A program made the position numbers and the translations under genes. Positions 21,705-32,954 of a DNA stretch of 64,000 bases are shown piece after piece; positions within the stretch are counted from its first letter, which is position 1, and every line of letters begins with the position of its first letter. The stretch spans positions 1,167,046-1,231,045 of the forward strand of contig JNVV01000004.1 in NCBI GenBank assembly GCA_000733355.1, given 5' to 3'. The DNA comes from Falciphora oryzae. Taxonomy: Eukaryota > Ascomycota > Sordariomycetes > Magnaporthales > Magnaporthaceae. The notes under the pieces were generated by a model. That model had not been told where the DNA came from. It did no database searches and was given only the letters and a program-made list of their open reading frames with translations.

Positions 21705-22721
21705 ATGGAGCCAGTTCCCGAGACGGAGAGGATGGAGGAGTTCAAGTCCTCGCCTCTGCCCCCTCTTCGAATGCACAGCTTGTCGGCCATCCCCGATGCC
21801 GAGCTCCCCCGGAAGCCCCCGAACCTGCGCAGGTCTACTGAGCCCGCCTCGCCGAGCTCTCCGTCCGCCTGGATGCCTCCAACAAGCCTGCCCTACAGGC
21901 CTCGCACCACTTCGCCTCTCAGCGGCTCCACCCACGTGCGCTCCAAGTCTGCCGCGAGCCTCGCGCCCCCCATGATCCGCACCCAGTCGCTGCCGGCATT
22001 CGGCGGCGGCGGCCACTTTCTGTACTCACCCCAGAAGCGCAGCCAGAGTCCCTCGCGCTCACCCAGCCGGCCGCAGCAGGTTCGCCTGCCCCGGAAGCCC
22101 GTCGATGAGGCGTTCCCTTCATCGCCCACCCGCGTCTCGGTCCACGACCCGGAGAGGAGGCAGCCTGAGCGCAGCATCTCTCCCACCATGGGCATCTCTC
22201 CCGTACCCGCCATATCGTCTCCGCTCGCGCGCACCCGGCCTACGTCCCCGCTTCGCCACGTTTCCCAGCCGAACTTGTACATCCCCTCACTTCAGCCCGC
22301 CGTGCCGTATCCCAACGGACCGCCCCCTTCATCTTCGGCGGTACCCTCCCCGTCCTACAGGCCTTACGATTCCATATCCAGCTACAGCTACAGCTACACC
22401 GCCTCGATGCCGTCGTCGTCAGTGCCATCGACGCCCACCTCGACGCGGTCCCGGAGCCCCAGCATCTCGAGCCTCGAGACGATCCCGGACACGCCCGACG
22501 CCGAGGAAGCGGCCCTCGAGGCGGAGCGCATCGCCCAGCTCAAGGCGGCCGCCGACGCCGCCGAGAGAGGCGAGACCAAGGGGAGGAGCAGTTTCGACGC
22601 CCCTGTGAGGGGCCGAACCCTTGGCGGCGGCTTCGGCTCGAGAGACAAGCGCAAGAGGTGGAGTGTGTGCGGCGCCGAGCGGAGGGGTGATATCGATCTT
22701 GAGACCATTTGGGAGGACTAG
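21705..22721 (+). CDS. Ser/Pro-rich conserved fungal protein, 338 aa
   Basis: Single exon. The protein is largely disordered, with many SPS, SPT and RSPS sites that could be phosphorylated, and no signal peptide or membrane helix. The C-terminal 60 residues look conserved and structured: SSLETIPDTPDAEEAALEAE, a helix IAQLKAAADAAERGE, then GFGSRDKRKRWSVCGAERR and the end DLETIWED. I recognise this tail from proteins annotated only as basic proline-rich in other Pezizomycotina; the function is unknown. The ATG at 21705 sits in a good context (CACCATGG) and is preferred over open sequence further upstream. Strong codon bias towards C/G at third positions supports real coding. Its neighbour downstream is a secreted protein gene on the same strand, 0.8 kb away. 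Confidence 0.8.
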   Translation: MEPVPETERMEEFKSSPLPPLRMHSLSAIPDAELPRKPPNLRRSTEPASPSSPSAWMPPTSLPYRPRTTSPLSGSTHVRSKSAASLAPPMIRTQSLPAFGGGGHFLYSPQKRSQSPSRSPSRPQQVRLPRKPVDEAFPSSPTRVSVHDPERRQPERSISPTMGISPVPAISSPLARTRPTSPLRHVSQPNLYIPSLQPAVPYPNGPPPSSSAVPSPSYRPYDSISSYSYSYTASMPSSSVPSTPTSTRSRSPSISSLETIPDTPDAEEAALEAERIAQLKAAADAAERGETKGRSSFDAPVRGRTLGGGFGSRDKRKRWSVCGAERRGDIDLETIWED

Positions 22722-23556
22722 GCCCGGCTCCCTACTTTCTCTGATGGGCTCTTTTTCTGCATCATGATTCTTCTTCTTCTACGCATGGGCGGAACAGGGA
22801 AATGATTCTCTTGCTTTTTGTTTCGCGAAACTTTGGAGTCTTTGATTTTTGACTTGGAGGGAATACTCGGCGTTTAGTTGAAGCCTAGTCTGATACCCTT
22901 CCTGCATTCTGCATTTAATCGAGGCACGCAACATTGGGTGATTTTTGAGGCATTGCCCGCAATCACATGGTTCTCACTATTTTTCACATGAACGATTTAC
23001 TCAGGCATCTCCCTCGTCTCTGTGCGCTTCATTTCGTTCCCTTCTTTTTGTTCCGTTATTTGGAGTTAGGGCTGCGTTGCCATCATCGACAGGCGGTTTG
23101 TTCAGTCTGAGACTTATTTGCAAGTGTCTCCAAACCGAAGGGGGATTGCTTCAGCGGTCCTTGGTTTTATTAGCTTTATTGGCTTTGGTCTCCCTCTTGG
23201 TCGATTCGTTGCGCTATGGCTGCCCGCCGATTCCTCTGGCGTGTCCGATGGAGGGCTTGACTCCTGACTCCCTTCGAAATCGCGGCTCTAGCCCTGAACA
23301 TAGGCAGCCTCCCTTTATATCAATGCTCATTATCGATTTACTGGCCGTCTTTATCCCATCCCTGGAAATGTCACTCTCAGGAGAGCTTCGCGGCTATAAA
23401 GCCCATGATGCTCCTCGTCCTTGATGGGGTGAATGCCGTTTTCAGGACAGGCCTCGGATTCCCACACCACCACTCTGTAGATATCCTGTATTCCCATTCG
23501 GGTGTTAGGTGCCAGAGTTTACTCCCAGGTTTCATACTCCTTCATCCTTCATCAAG
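22722..23556. other. Intergenic region
   Basis: No gene supported. T-rich 3' UTR of the upstream gene on the left; promoter of the secreted protein on the right, with a TATAAA at 23395-23400. Confidence 0.6.
23395..23400 (+). promoter_or_regulatory. TATA box candidate of the secreted protein gene
   Basis: TATAAA about 157 bases before the ATG at 23557, in a region otherwise without coding signal. Position and exact match are the only support. Confidence 0.4.
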
Positions 23557-25103
23557 ATGCATTTTTTGTTGCTTGTTCAAACTGCAGCAGCTCTCTTGGG
23601 CCTTGGTGCAAATGCCCGGGGTGTTGATGTAAGTTCAGATCTCCCTGTGATGCTGACACGACACCTGAGTGATGATGCTGACGAGACAAACTTCCAGGAA
23701 ATCCAGAGGCCGGGCGGCGTCATCCGACGCAGCCCCTTCCGCGGCCCGCACCGGTTCGCCCTCACGACAGGGAACGGGACGTACCCTGCTCCTAACTCGA
23801 CAGTCGCGACCGGCCCGACGACGGGGCCGACGTCACCGCCGTCAACTTCTACGCGCCCCGACGACGACAGCACCACGACGACGTACTGGTTCCCCCAGCC
23901 AACGCCGACGGGGCCGCAGACGGACTGCCCCGTCCGCTTCGTGACGTCCACCACGACGGTGGGCGTCACGGTGATTGTCACCGGCGTGCTGAACACCACC
24001 GCGACCTCGGGGACTACCCGCGGGCCGTCCAGCCCGCCGTACTTCAACGGCACCACCGCCGCCACGTCCACGTACTGGCCTGGGACGGGCACGGGCACGG
24101 GGACTGAGGGCATCATTATCACCACCACGACAGAGTCTTCGTCTACCACGTGGCCTGGCAACATCACCACGCGCGGGCAGTGGGCTACGACCAACAGCAC
24201 GGCCAGCATGCCCACCCAGATCACGACCTCGACCTCGGGCGCGGGGACAGACAGCGCTGTCACAACAGCAGTCACCACCTCGGCCGACGATGAAGAGACG
24301 ACCTCTTGTCCTCCGGAAGACTACACCACCACTTCTGCCCCATCCCCTACCACGACAGATACCGCCGCCACGGAACCGACAACAGACTCGACCACGACCC
24401 AGACGACAGTCCGCTCATCCACAATCATCATCACCCCAAACACCACCGACACCACCGGCAGCAACACACCCAGCACGACCCCGTCCGAGGCCACCACCAC
24501 CACCATCACGACAACGACGCAGGTCATCGACACGACGGGCATCACCCCGGTCACGACGGCGTCGACGACCACGACGCAGACGGACGTGGCGCCGCCGACC
24601 ACGACCATGGGCGGCGACGACGCCCCGACCGGCGCGCCCGGGCCGCGCAACGCCTACTGCGGAGTCCACGGCCTGCCCGTCGGCACCTACTTCCTGGCCC
24701 AGTTCGTCGAGAACAAGGCGGGGGTGCCCGTGACGCTCGAGGGCTGCTACCAGTTCTGCAAGGTATGTTTTTCTTTCCTCTTTCTGGCGTCACACGCACC
24801 GCTAACAGACAACAACGAAAACAGGCCAACTTCGACGCCGTCGGCGGCTGCCGCGCCTACGACTTCCACCTCGAAGCCGGCCTGGACGTGCCGCGCTGCA
24901 GCCTGTACGGCAGCGACGTCGCGTCGGCCCTGCGCGCCGTCGACAACAACCAGCCGCACTGGTGGTTCGACGCCGCCTGCGGCAGCCCCCTGGACCCGCG
25001 CTGGAAGGCGGGGCACGCGGGCGTCAACGACCACCACGTCGACCACTTCTCTATATGGAGGAGGAGGCGCGGCGGCGGCGGGCTTGCTTTGGGGCCCAAC
25101 TGA
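23557..25103 (+). CDS. Secreted mucin-like Thr/Ser-rich protein with Cys-rich C-terminus, 471 aa
   Basis: Probable extracellular or cell-wall glycoprotein. Exons 23557-23628, 23698-24762, 24825-25103; all phase 0. Intron 1 (69 nt, GTAAGT donor, branch CTGAC) is in frame, so an unspliced form also reads through; intron 2 (62 nt) has GTATGT and branch CTAAC. Residues 1-22 form a signal peptide (MHFLLLVQTAAALLGLGANA). A dibasic site (VIRRSP) follows. Residues ~60-360 are Thr/Ser/Pro-rich with several N-glycosylation sequons (NGT, NTT, NIT, NST), a likely O-glycosylated stalk. The last ~110 residues have six Cys (YCGVHG, GCYQFCK, GGCRAY, PRCSLYG, AACGS), like an apple/PAN-type module. No GPI-type hydrophobic tail is seen; the end is Arg/Gly-rich. 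Start chosen because it alone begins with a signal peptide. Ligand unknown. Confidence 0.82.
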
Positions 25104-25533
25104 GGGAGGAGACGGCGCGAGGCCGGTTCTGTCTAGGTGGCAGCACGAGAGACAAGAACCTGATCCTCGGGGACGTAGGCGGCCCTCCTGGATATCACAG
25201 CAAGACACATGTGTGACTTGTTATTTCTAGGCGTTTTCCGGGTCAGGTTTCTATTTCCTTTTCTTCTATTTTCCTTCTCTCCAGACATTCTCATCATTCA
25301 GAGGACGTTATGGGCATTGATAGCATTAATACATAATCCCGTCATCAAGTCTTTTTAACGTCATTATCGTACACAATCTTGTGCGTTGGAGACTAGAGGA
25401 ACCAATGTGGCTCGTCTTCCTTTCAGCCCAATCTTGCGAGCCATTTCTTTTGGAGCAAGTTGGATAGCCCGCCTATAAAAGGACGGGTATCGAGGCCCGA
25501 GGGGGCGAGGAACGAAGCAGAGGAGCCAAACAA
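25104..25533. other. Convergent 3' intergenic region
   Basis: No gene seen. It separates the 3' ends of the secreted protein (+) and RRD1 (-); T-rich around 25240-25290. Confidence 0.6.
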
Positions 25534-26904
25534 TCAGTCGAAAGGGATTCTCCTGAGGCCTTCCCCGCCAAGACCCCTCTTCTTCATCTCGGCAGCAGCC
25601 GCTACGCTGCTTGGCACCTTGATGCCACAGCACTCTCCCCAGCCGTTCTGCTGGTGCATGTGCCTGACGCCGCCCTCGGTGAAGACGTCGACGCGGCCGG
25701 CATCGCCCTCAGGCACCTCCTCCTCGTCCGCCCCACCAGGCTGGTCTCCGTCCAGGGGCTCCGTCATGCCGTCGGCGGCGGGGATGAGGCTGCCAAAGAG
25801 GAAGTGCTGCATGACGGGCAGCTTGCCAAGGACCTCGGCGACGAACATGCGGCGCATCCCGCCCTCGACCTTTGACCAGTCGCGTGCGGCCGAGATGTCG
25901 TCGAGCATGGGGCTGTGCCAGCGCAGCCCGCGGACCGTCTTCGTGCTGTTGACGAAGGCGACCTGGTCGAGGTACAGGTAGTCGGCCGCGGCCTCCTCGA
26001 TGGTCAGCTGCTGGTGGATGGCGCGCGGCGTGATGTAGGGGTGGCGCAGCAGCTGCGAGGCGCCGAAGAGGAAGGGCAGGAACTGGTAGTCGTCCAGCCC
26101 CCAGACGCCGTGCGAGCCCGCGGGCTCGAGGTAGTAGGTCGACTGCACCAGGCGCATGACGCCCAGGTAGCGCGCAAAGACGCGCAGCACGAGCGCGGCA
26201 AAGTCGGGCCGCGCCACGACGCCGAGCTGGTACAGGCAGAGGAGCCACATGGCGAAGTTGAGCTCGTGCCCGGAGCCGTAGTCGATGCGCGCCCGGTTGC
26301 CGAACGCCTGGCACAGGTAGGCCGTCGCCTCCGCGCCCGCGCCCACCCCTTCACCATCCTCCTCCTCCTCCTCCTCTTTTTTGGCGCCCTCGTCGCCGCC
26401 ACCGGCCCCTGCCCTCTCCACACCCGAAAGCAGCCGGCGGTGCCACTCTGGCGCCCGGGCCCGGACCTTGTCGAGGAAGTCGCGGAAGCGCTTGTTGCCG
26501 AACCGCGAGCCGCCCTGGTCGTCTGGGGGCGACTGCCTCACCAGCTCCTCGGCCTCGTCCAGGAACCCGACGATGGCCCGGACCGCGGGGCTCAGGTCCG
26601 AGTCTTTGATGGCTGAGACGGGCGTGTCGGCGACGGCGTCGGAGAGGCCGAAGACGAAGGCGAGTATGAGGTCGTGGGTCGGCGACGCGAGGAACAGCTC
26701 GTGGTCCCGCTTGGATAGGATCCGCCTCTTTGGTGTGCGGAACGGCGGCCGGCCGGGGGCGTCGATGCCTGCCGGGGCCGGGAGGGCCGGTGTTTGCGGA
26801 GGCGGGGGCTGGCTCGAGGGCGGCGGCCGCCTCCGCCTCGGCTCGAGTTTGGGCAGCCTGTCTTTGAGGTTCGGGATGCTGGCAGCGGCTGTATCGGAAG
26901 CCAT
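25534..26904 (-). CDS. rrd1: PP2A phosphatase activator / prolyl isomerase (PTPA), 456 aa
   Basis: Phosphotyrosyl phosphatase activator: a peptidyl-prolyl cis-trans isomerase that activates PP2A-type catalytic subunits, in nucleus and cytosol. Single exon. After a Pro-rich N-terminus (~1-65) the PTPA fold begins at TPKRRILSKRDHELFLASP. Signature stretches include YGSGHELNFAMWLLCLY, GVWGLDDYQFLPFLFGASQL, HPYITPRAI and WHSPMLDDIS. The end, GWGECCGIKVPSS...LRRIPFD, and the longer form favour the RRD1 paralogue over RRD2; this is from memory of the family. An acidic insert (KKEEEEEEDGE) lies within the fold, where fungal RRD1 proteins are variable. The open frame extends 81 bases further upstream but only from a TTG, so the ATG at 26904 is used. 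It is divergently placed from RRP46, sharing a 420-bp promoter region. Confidence 0.93.
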   Translation of the reverse strand: MASDTAAASIPNLKDRLPKLEPRRRRPPPSSQPPPPQTPALPAPAGIDAPGRPPFRTPKRRILSKRDHELFLASPTHDLILAFVFGLSDAVADTPVSAIKDSDLSPAVRAIVGFLDEAEELVRQSPPDDQGGSRFGNKRFRDFLDKVRARAPEWHRRLLSGVERAGAGGGDEGAKKEEEEEEDGEGVGAGAEATAYLCQAFGNRARIDYGSGHELNFAMWLLCLYQLGVVARPDFAALVLRVFARYLGVMRLVQSTYYLEPAGSHGVWGLDDYQFLPFLFGASQLLRHPYITPRAIHQQLTIEEAAADYLYLDQVAFVNSTKTVRGLRWHSPMLDDISAARDWSKVEGGMRRMFVAEVLGKLPVMQHFLFGSLIPAADGMTEPLDGDQPGGADEEEVPEGDAGRVDVFTEGGVRHMHQQNGWGECCGIKVPSSVAAAAEMKKRGLGGEGLRRIPFD

Positions 26905-27324
26905 CTTGGGGTTTCTGGACTGGACAGGCGCGACGAGGGGTTGCGATTTAGGGAGACAGCGTGTGATTGCGATGGAGGGTGGCAAGCGGAATCGGCGTGC
27001 GGTCTCAGATTCCTGGAAATCGACTGATGGCCCCCAGCAATGATGCCATGTGAGGGGTCACTGCTGCCGCTAGCTGAGCCTGAAAGGAACGCTAGGGGCG
27101 GGGGTCAGCTGCCAACCCGCCGTTAGTCAGCAGTTCTCAAGCCCTGGTTGGTGCAATTGAGACCGCTGCTGCACATGCACAGGCACCCAGCAGGGCGGCT
27201 CCCGCAGAGCCTCAAAATCTAAAAAAGCTCGGCCTGCAAACGTGCGCGTGCACTCACTAAAATATTCGCACGGAACCTTCACCTTGCCCGGAACAGACGA
27301 GCGTTGATCAAAATTTCACTCACG
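26905..27324. promoter_or_regulatory. Shared divergent promoter region of rrd1 and RRP46
   Basis: The 420 bases between two divergent ATGs hold no open frame worth calling. Both promoters must lie here, so the two genes may share regulatory elements. No specific site is identified. Confidence 0.5.
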
Positions 27325-28393
27325 ATGCCTTCGGGATCAGAACCGACCGCGCTGCTCTCGCATCTGCCGCGAGCGGACGGCTCAGCGACCTACTCGCACG
27401 CGGGCTACACGGTCACAGCCTCGGTCAATGGGCCCATCGAGGCGCAACGGCGGGACGAGGACCCCTATGAAGCCCTCGTCGATGTCATCGTACGACCAGC
27501 GGCAGGGGTTGGAGGTACGTGGGCCTTCCCGACATCACATCGAACGATATGATTTCCCTACCATCTTGGGCTTTGGCGCAGCTGGCTTACCAGCCTGGCT
27601 CCCTTTTTTCTTATATATAAACACAGGAACCCGGGAGCGCCATCTCGAGACAATTCTACAGTCGTCACTACGCCAGCTCATTCTGGTCAAGAACTTTCCT
27701 CGAGGACTCGTCCAGATTGTCCTGCAGGTAACAGCATCCCCCGAGAACGACTATGTGAGCACCAAGCTCGTTCAGGCTCGCCTGGTAAGAAACCGTGTCT
27801 TCCCTCCCTTGGTTGTTCCTTCTTTGCTTCATATTGATCATCACCTCTTTAAATGTTTCTTCTTCGTGTAATGCTCCCTTTACACTTCAAACGGCAACTG
27901 CCTCGTCGTGTTGTGTCTTACCGCCATTGACGAATGCCCTGCCGCCTTCCACCCTCAGAACTTGCCTATTGTACCCGCCCTGTTGCAGGCCGCTGTGTTG
28001 GCCCTGCTCTCGGCAGCAATCCCGCTCAGGACGACCGCCACATCAACCGTCGTGGCTGTGGCGCCGCCGGCGGCTGGAGGCAACAAGAGCCAGCTGGTGG
28101 TGGACCCATCGCCCAGGGAGGCCGAGAAGGCCCGGTCCCTGCACGTGTTCGCCTTCACGTCCAGTGACAGGCTGCTCCTGGCTGAGAGCGAGGGCCCGTT
28201 CACAATGCAAGAATGGGCTGATGTCCACGCCAAGGCGCAGGAGATCTGTTGCGAACCCACCAGGCCCCCCATCGCCGCCCTCGACGATCTCGACGATAGC
28301 GATGCCGCCACGAGGAGCGGCCCAGACATGCGGCAATTCATCCGGTCAGCCGTTGAGGCCAAGGTCTCGGCCGATCTTCACTGGAAGAACTGA
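27325..28393 (+). CDS. RRP46: Exosome core subunit RRP46 (RNase PH-like), 260 aa
   Basis: Component of the six-subunit RNase PH-like ring of the RNA exosome, which processes and degrades RNA 3' to 5' in nucleus and cytosol. In eukaryotes the ring is structural and catalysis is by other subunits. Exons 27325-27514, 27627-27784, 27959-28393 (joins in phase 1 and 0). The N-terminus LLSHLPRADGSATYSHAGYT gives the RNase PH start, followed by VNGPIEAQRRDEDPYEA, then LRQLILVKNFPRGLVQIVLQV and AALLSA-type helices. The splice that joins TKLVQARL to NLPIVPALLQAAVLALLSAA is needed to complete the fold. Length is close to other Rrp46 proteins. The start is the first ATG; upstream in-frame sequence has only a TTG. 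Intron 2 (174 nt) is longer than most here. Confidence 0.9.
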
Positions 28394-29731
28394 TGAACGA
28401 TCTGCCTGCTAAGGCGACCCGCGGGTAGCCTACGGTGCCATGGAGCCAGCCGTTGTTTCGCGAGACATGTGGTGGCATAACGAATCCCGCGGCTCCTGGC
28501 GCGCTGTTTGCCTCGGGATCCTCCACTCGTGGCCCGCCGACACCCGACCCGACCGACCTTTTGAGCCTGTGCACGACGACCCCGAGCATCGATGGAGACG
28601 GACGGCAAGAGGTGGACACGGAGGCAGGGAAAGCGGAGGGGAAACGGTTGACGGAAAGTGAATGGCCACAACTCCATGGAACAATGGACCCCTTGGGACC
28701 TCTGGCGCGCGCCTTCATTCCCCTTCTGGAGCAGTTTTCCCGGCCGCTGGGGGTTTGCAGACGCCGAGATTTACCCCCTTTGCTTACTGCCAGCATTCCA
28801 TTCCCGCTCAAACAAGTGTGGATCCGCAGCACGGGCGCGTCTGGGTTGTCAAAATTCGAGGGTTGCGGCGTCGCCCATGTTTCACCTTGTTCCCTGCCTG
28901 CGACCCGTCCAGATCCGGACATCTAACCCGTCTCGTCCCCTCTGAATAGCGAATGAGGCGGCGACTCTTGCGGTTGCAAGGTAGGTATTTTCGCCGCATA
29001 CCAATCGTTATCGGGGGCAGCTGCAACGCCTCGCGCCAAATCCTTCCTCTCGGTGTGGCAAACCTCCGCCAAAGCCCCCTTCCAGGCGGCCCATCCTGAG
29101 GGACCCTTCCGTCTCGGTCGCCTTTCTCACCTCTGTAGCTTTCGGTACCAAAACGGCGTGCCAAGTACACGCTGGAGCTTTAATTTAGCACGGACTCTCA
29201 ACGCTTCAGAGATCCAACCACACAGCCCGTAGCCGCGGCGCTAACGCAACATTGACGAGGCTCCAAACAGCCCTCCCCGATAAGGTTGCGCAGCGGCCCT
29301 GATAGTCGGTCACACGTGTCGAGCGTTTATTGCCTCGCAGGGCGCATCCATGACTCTTGGTGAACCTAAAGCGGCAGGCACACAGGGTGATCGATCTTGG
29401 GAACATTTGCTCGATGACGATAATCGCGCGCGGGTAGAGTGTGGTAGCATGATGCACACATGGAAGCGTTCACGACCCCTTCCTTCCTTCTTTTTTTTTT
29501 TGTTTTGTTCTGCGGGGCCGGCAGTGTCCAGAATTGGGCGCACTGCGTGTGATCAGCATGGGTCAAACGGCGCTGCAAGGAACAGCGAATAAATCGCACA
29601 CAGACACGGTGCGGTGGAAGCTCCCCAGATGGCAAAGGCTCCGAGCCCACACGACCGTTTGTGTGCCCATGTACTGTGTACTGTGATGAGGGGCGGGATC
29701 GCTTCTGGAAGGGTGGGCAAACATCGGACAG

Positions 29732-29755
29732 TTTTTTTTTTTTTTTTTTTTTTTT
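29732..29755. repeat. Poly(T) run of 24
   Basis: Uninterrupted T tract in the intergenic region; no target duplication or tRNA-like head seen next to it, so no support for a SINE. Confidence 0.9.
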
Positions 29756-32400
29756 GCCTTCACCTCCGGCACGGCATGGAAACATCGATGCAGGCTTTCC
29801 TGTGATGCCACCAGGGCCTGCGAGCGGGCCCCCAATCAATGCTATGCGAGAGCATCTGCTTGGTCCAAAAGAGCGGTGTTTGGAGCGGGCGGAGTCGATT
29901 GGTCATTGATCGGGAAAGCCGCGACAGTTGGGATCAGACGAAGAAAGAGAGTCCCCGTCGCACCAAGCAGCGCGATTCCCGATTTGGAACCTCCGTGACG
30001 AAAACCCGTCCAACCAGCGAGGCCGCGGCGGGGCAAGAAAAGGAACAAGGGGTGGCAGAGGAAACAAGCAAGGCGAAAGCGACATTGCTACCAACCACAA
30101 GACCCTTCGCCATGGGCTACCGCATTCCCTGGAACAGATCCAGACCGTATCATCTTGGACGAAATTTCGCTATTTGATATCTCCCCTCTCTTTCTTGGCT
30201 CGACTATTGGCGGACCCAGGGGAGACGGGCGGCAGCGCAGCAGTATCAATTCCCGACAGCTTCGACACCCAATCCTCGTGCAGGCGGCGGGCTGGTGGCT
30301 TGCAATGCGGCCAACGAGAAGTCGGCCATGAGCTGTGAAAGTTGCAACATGGGCGGCTACTCCGGCACGGGCACGGCGGCAGGCACCCCTCCCCCCGGCG
30401 CTGTTTTACGGGGCTGAATCAGTGCTACTTTCTCCGCGTGCGGCTCTCTCCCGCCAACGGAACCCTGGATGATTTACTCGACGGCTTGGCTTCCTCAGCT
30501 TTATCGCGTCTTGGCATCCGCGCGAGGGATAGAGAGGGGGGAGGGGAGAGTGCAAATTTAGCAACATGCCGAACCGGTCCACGTCTCGAGGTTGGATGTG
30601 GGAACCTGTGAAGGAGGACAGGGAAGAGGGAGACCAAGGAGGAAGGGGATCTGCTGCAGGCTAGGTAGGTATCCTGCAAAATGTGCGTGATGCAAAGTAC
30701 AGATGACAGCGTTGCGTCCCGTCCTGCTGTCGCCATCCATATGCGCCCGGCCGTCCTGAGCGCCGACAATTCGGCTCCCACTCCCCAAGCCTCTGGTCCG
30801 AAGTCTGCCGCCCAGCCCGACAGAATTCCACCATCAAGCTTCTGCAGGTGGGCTGCCGTTGGTTGTGCAGGTTGTCAGGTCGTCAGGGAGCCTCCAATCG
30901 TCTTGATGCCCGGGTCGAGTGTGTGCTGAGATGGATGGCCCGTTGGTGGCGTGCTCCCATATCCTCGGTGTGGCTCAACAAATAGCTGCTATCACAGGCG
31001 CGTGCTGCCGCTGCCAATTGCAGCACTCAGCACCAGCAGGAGCCGCCGCAGCCAACCCCGAATAGGCCATCGTCATCAATGCAAGCTCACGTCCCCGCTC
31101 GCCTATCCGACGGCAAAAAAAGGGAATCGCGGCGCAATCACAATACAACAACAACACACAACCCAGCAATGTAACAGGCACGCAAAGGACGTCCCCCACG
31201 GCGACTGTAGACTTGGTACATTGAACACCGTCAGCAAAAAGGGCTCCGGAAAGGGTTGGTGGAACTCGGATTGGAAACAACGGCATGTCCACGGTCATGG
31301 ATGTGGGGGGTTACCCTGATCCTGGACTGCAACGCAACCCTACCAGACGCAGAACCCAGACCCCATGCTGATCTAGGCAGTTTGTTGTCAATTCAATGTC
31401 TGGCGTGCGCTGGGACTAGTGCCGCCCGCCACTGGGTCCCCAGTTCTCAGGGCAGGCCTGCTGGAATAGGGGTATGTGTGGGCCCCCACTTGCGGCGACG
31501 GTTCCCATGCTGCTGCACAAGCAACCCAGCACGCACAGCAGGAAGGGCACGTTGCAGCCCGCGGGCAGCAGGAGTTCGCAGGCCCAAAAAAAAGTATGGC
31601 AGAAAGCCAAGCCCCTGCTCTCTGGGAAACTGAGAGCCGTCGGCGACGGAAAATATTAAAACGTCTGGGTCGGGATGTTCGTGATGGCCCCTTTTGCTCC
31701 CCTCCTTTGGTCTTCAGTCTTCTTCCCGTAGGCCCAACCCAAACGATTGTCACCGTCCTTCTTTTTCCTTTTTCTTTTTTTCTTGTTCCCCTCTCAACCC
31801 CTCCTCCTCCAGCAACTTCACAGCAGAGCTCTGGTAGTTCTAGCAATTGCCTGACCTCCTTCGTGTGTTGCATCCCGTCAACTCCTAATCCCATCTTTCC
31901 CGACAATCGTTTCCAACTGCTCTTTGAGAGGGGAGCTCGTTTCTTCTTTCCTTTTTTTTTCTTGGTTGCGATTCTTTGGACAAGAAATCGCATTGACTTA
32001 TCGTCGTTTTAATACCTGCTCTTTTTTTCGCTGCTCTTTCATCTTCACGGTCCACGATACCATTTATAGACCAGGCGTCGCTTGCGGTTTTTTGCTTGTT
32101 TTTTTTCTCCGGCAAACCATAGACCAGAGGAACCGACTTTCTGGCCCGAGATACCCCCTCCGCGCGAACTTCATTTTGCATCCCGTCCTGCGCCCGCACC
32201 GACCTTCCAGCCCGCGTGCATTGTCTCCTGCAGGTGCTGTAGCCGGGGTTCCACATCGTCACGCAGGATCGCCACCAATCGAGACACCAAAGCACGCCGC
32301 TGCGAGTCGTCCCGTGCATAGATTCGATATCACAGGCCCCTAGTCTGTGTTATTTTCGAGTCTCCAGGAGTCAGTTGTCGCTTTGTGCGTGACCGACGCG

Positions 32401-32635
32401 GTGAGTGGCGTTCTTTTCTTCTCTCTCTCTCTCTCCTTTGCTTGCCGAGTCTGCAGCTCCAGCGCGGGTGGGGAGGGCTTCCATGGCGTGGCACAGGAGC
32501 AGGACTGGAAACCGGAGCTGAGAAACCACAGACCGCCTTTGGGTCGCATGCGGGGTGACGAGCCCGCGGTTGCAGTGACGGAACTCAATGTGCTGACTCT
32601 GGAGGTGTGAGGTGTGAGCTGGGTGTGTGTCACAG
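32401..32635 (+). other. Possible 5' UTR intron of NAD kinase
   Basis: A consensus donor GTGAGT at 32401, a branch-like TGCTGACTC at 32591-32599 and acceptor CACAG at 32631-32635 frame a 235-nt pyrimidine-rich segment upstream of the ATG at 32955. RNA evidence is lacking; leader introns are common in fungi. Confidence 0.35.
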
Positions 32636-32954
32636 ATAGGAATCGGGAACTGGCTGCAGGAGCCCATCGAGACAAGCCGGCAGTCCAGCCCGCCCTTCCA
32701 AGAAGCCACTCTCGAGCGACTGCGTGTGCAAGCTCGGCATTCCCCTAAATCCGCCATTGGCCTCGGGTTTTGGCTGTGTCCGCGCCGTGCTCCCTTGTTG
32801 CGTCGCACTGCACCACTGCATTTCCGGTGGAGCAAGCGCTGAAGCTACCCGCTGAACGCCCCCATCACACCCACGCACACCCCTGCTGCCAGCTGCCAGC
32901 CGCCAGCCTTCCCTGCGACGGAGCAACCAAGAACCGGTCTTCCAAGTCACCACC

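Larger units (their letters stand above)
28394..32954. other. 4.5-kb intergenic region before NAD kinase
   Basis: No gene supported. Frames of 100-200 residues occur on both strands but overlap and are of random composition. It holds a T24 run (29732-29755) and, near its right end, a pyrimidine-rich stretch (31740-32110 and 32410-32440) that looks like the promoter and leader of NAD kinase. Confidence 0.5.

Noticed and set aside
24306..25103. His-rich plus-strand frame overlapping the secreted protein
   Set aside because: Alternative frame of Thr codons (ACC read as CCA/CAC); its right end coincides with the real third exon, which is reached by splicing from the secreted-protein frame.
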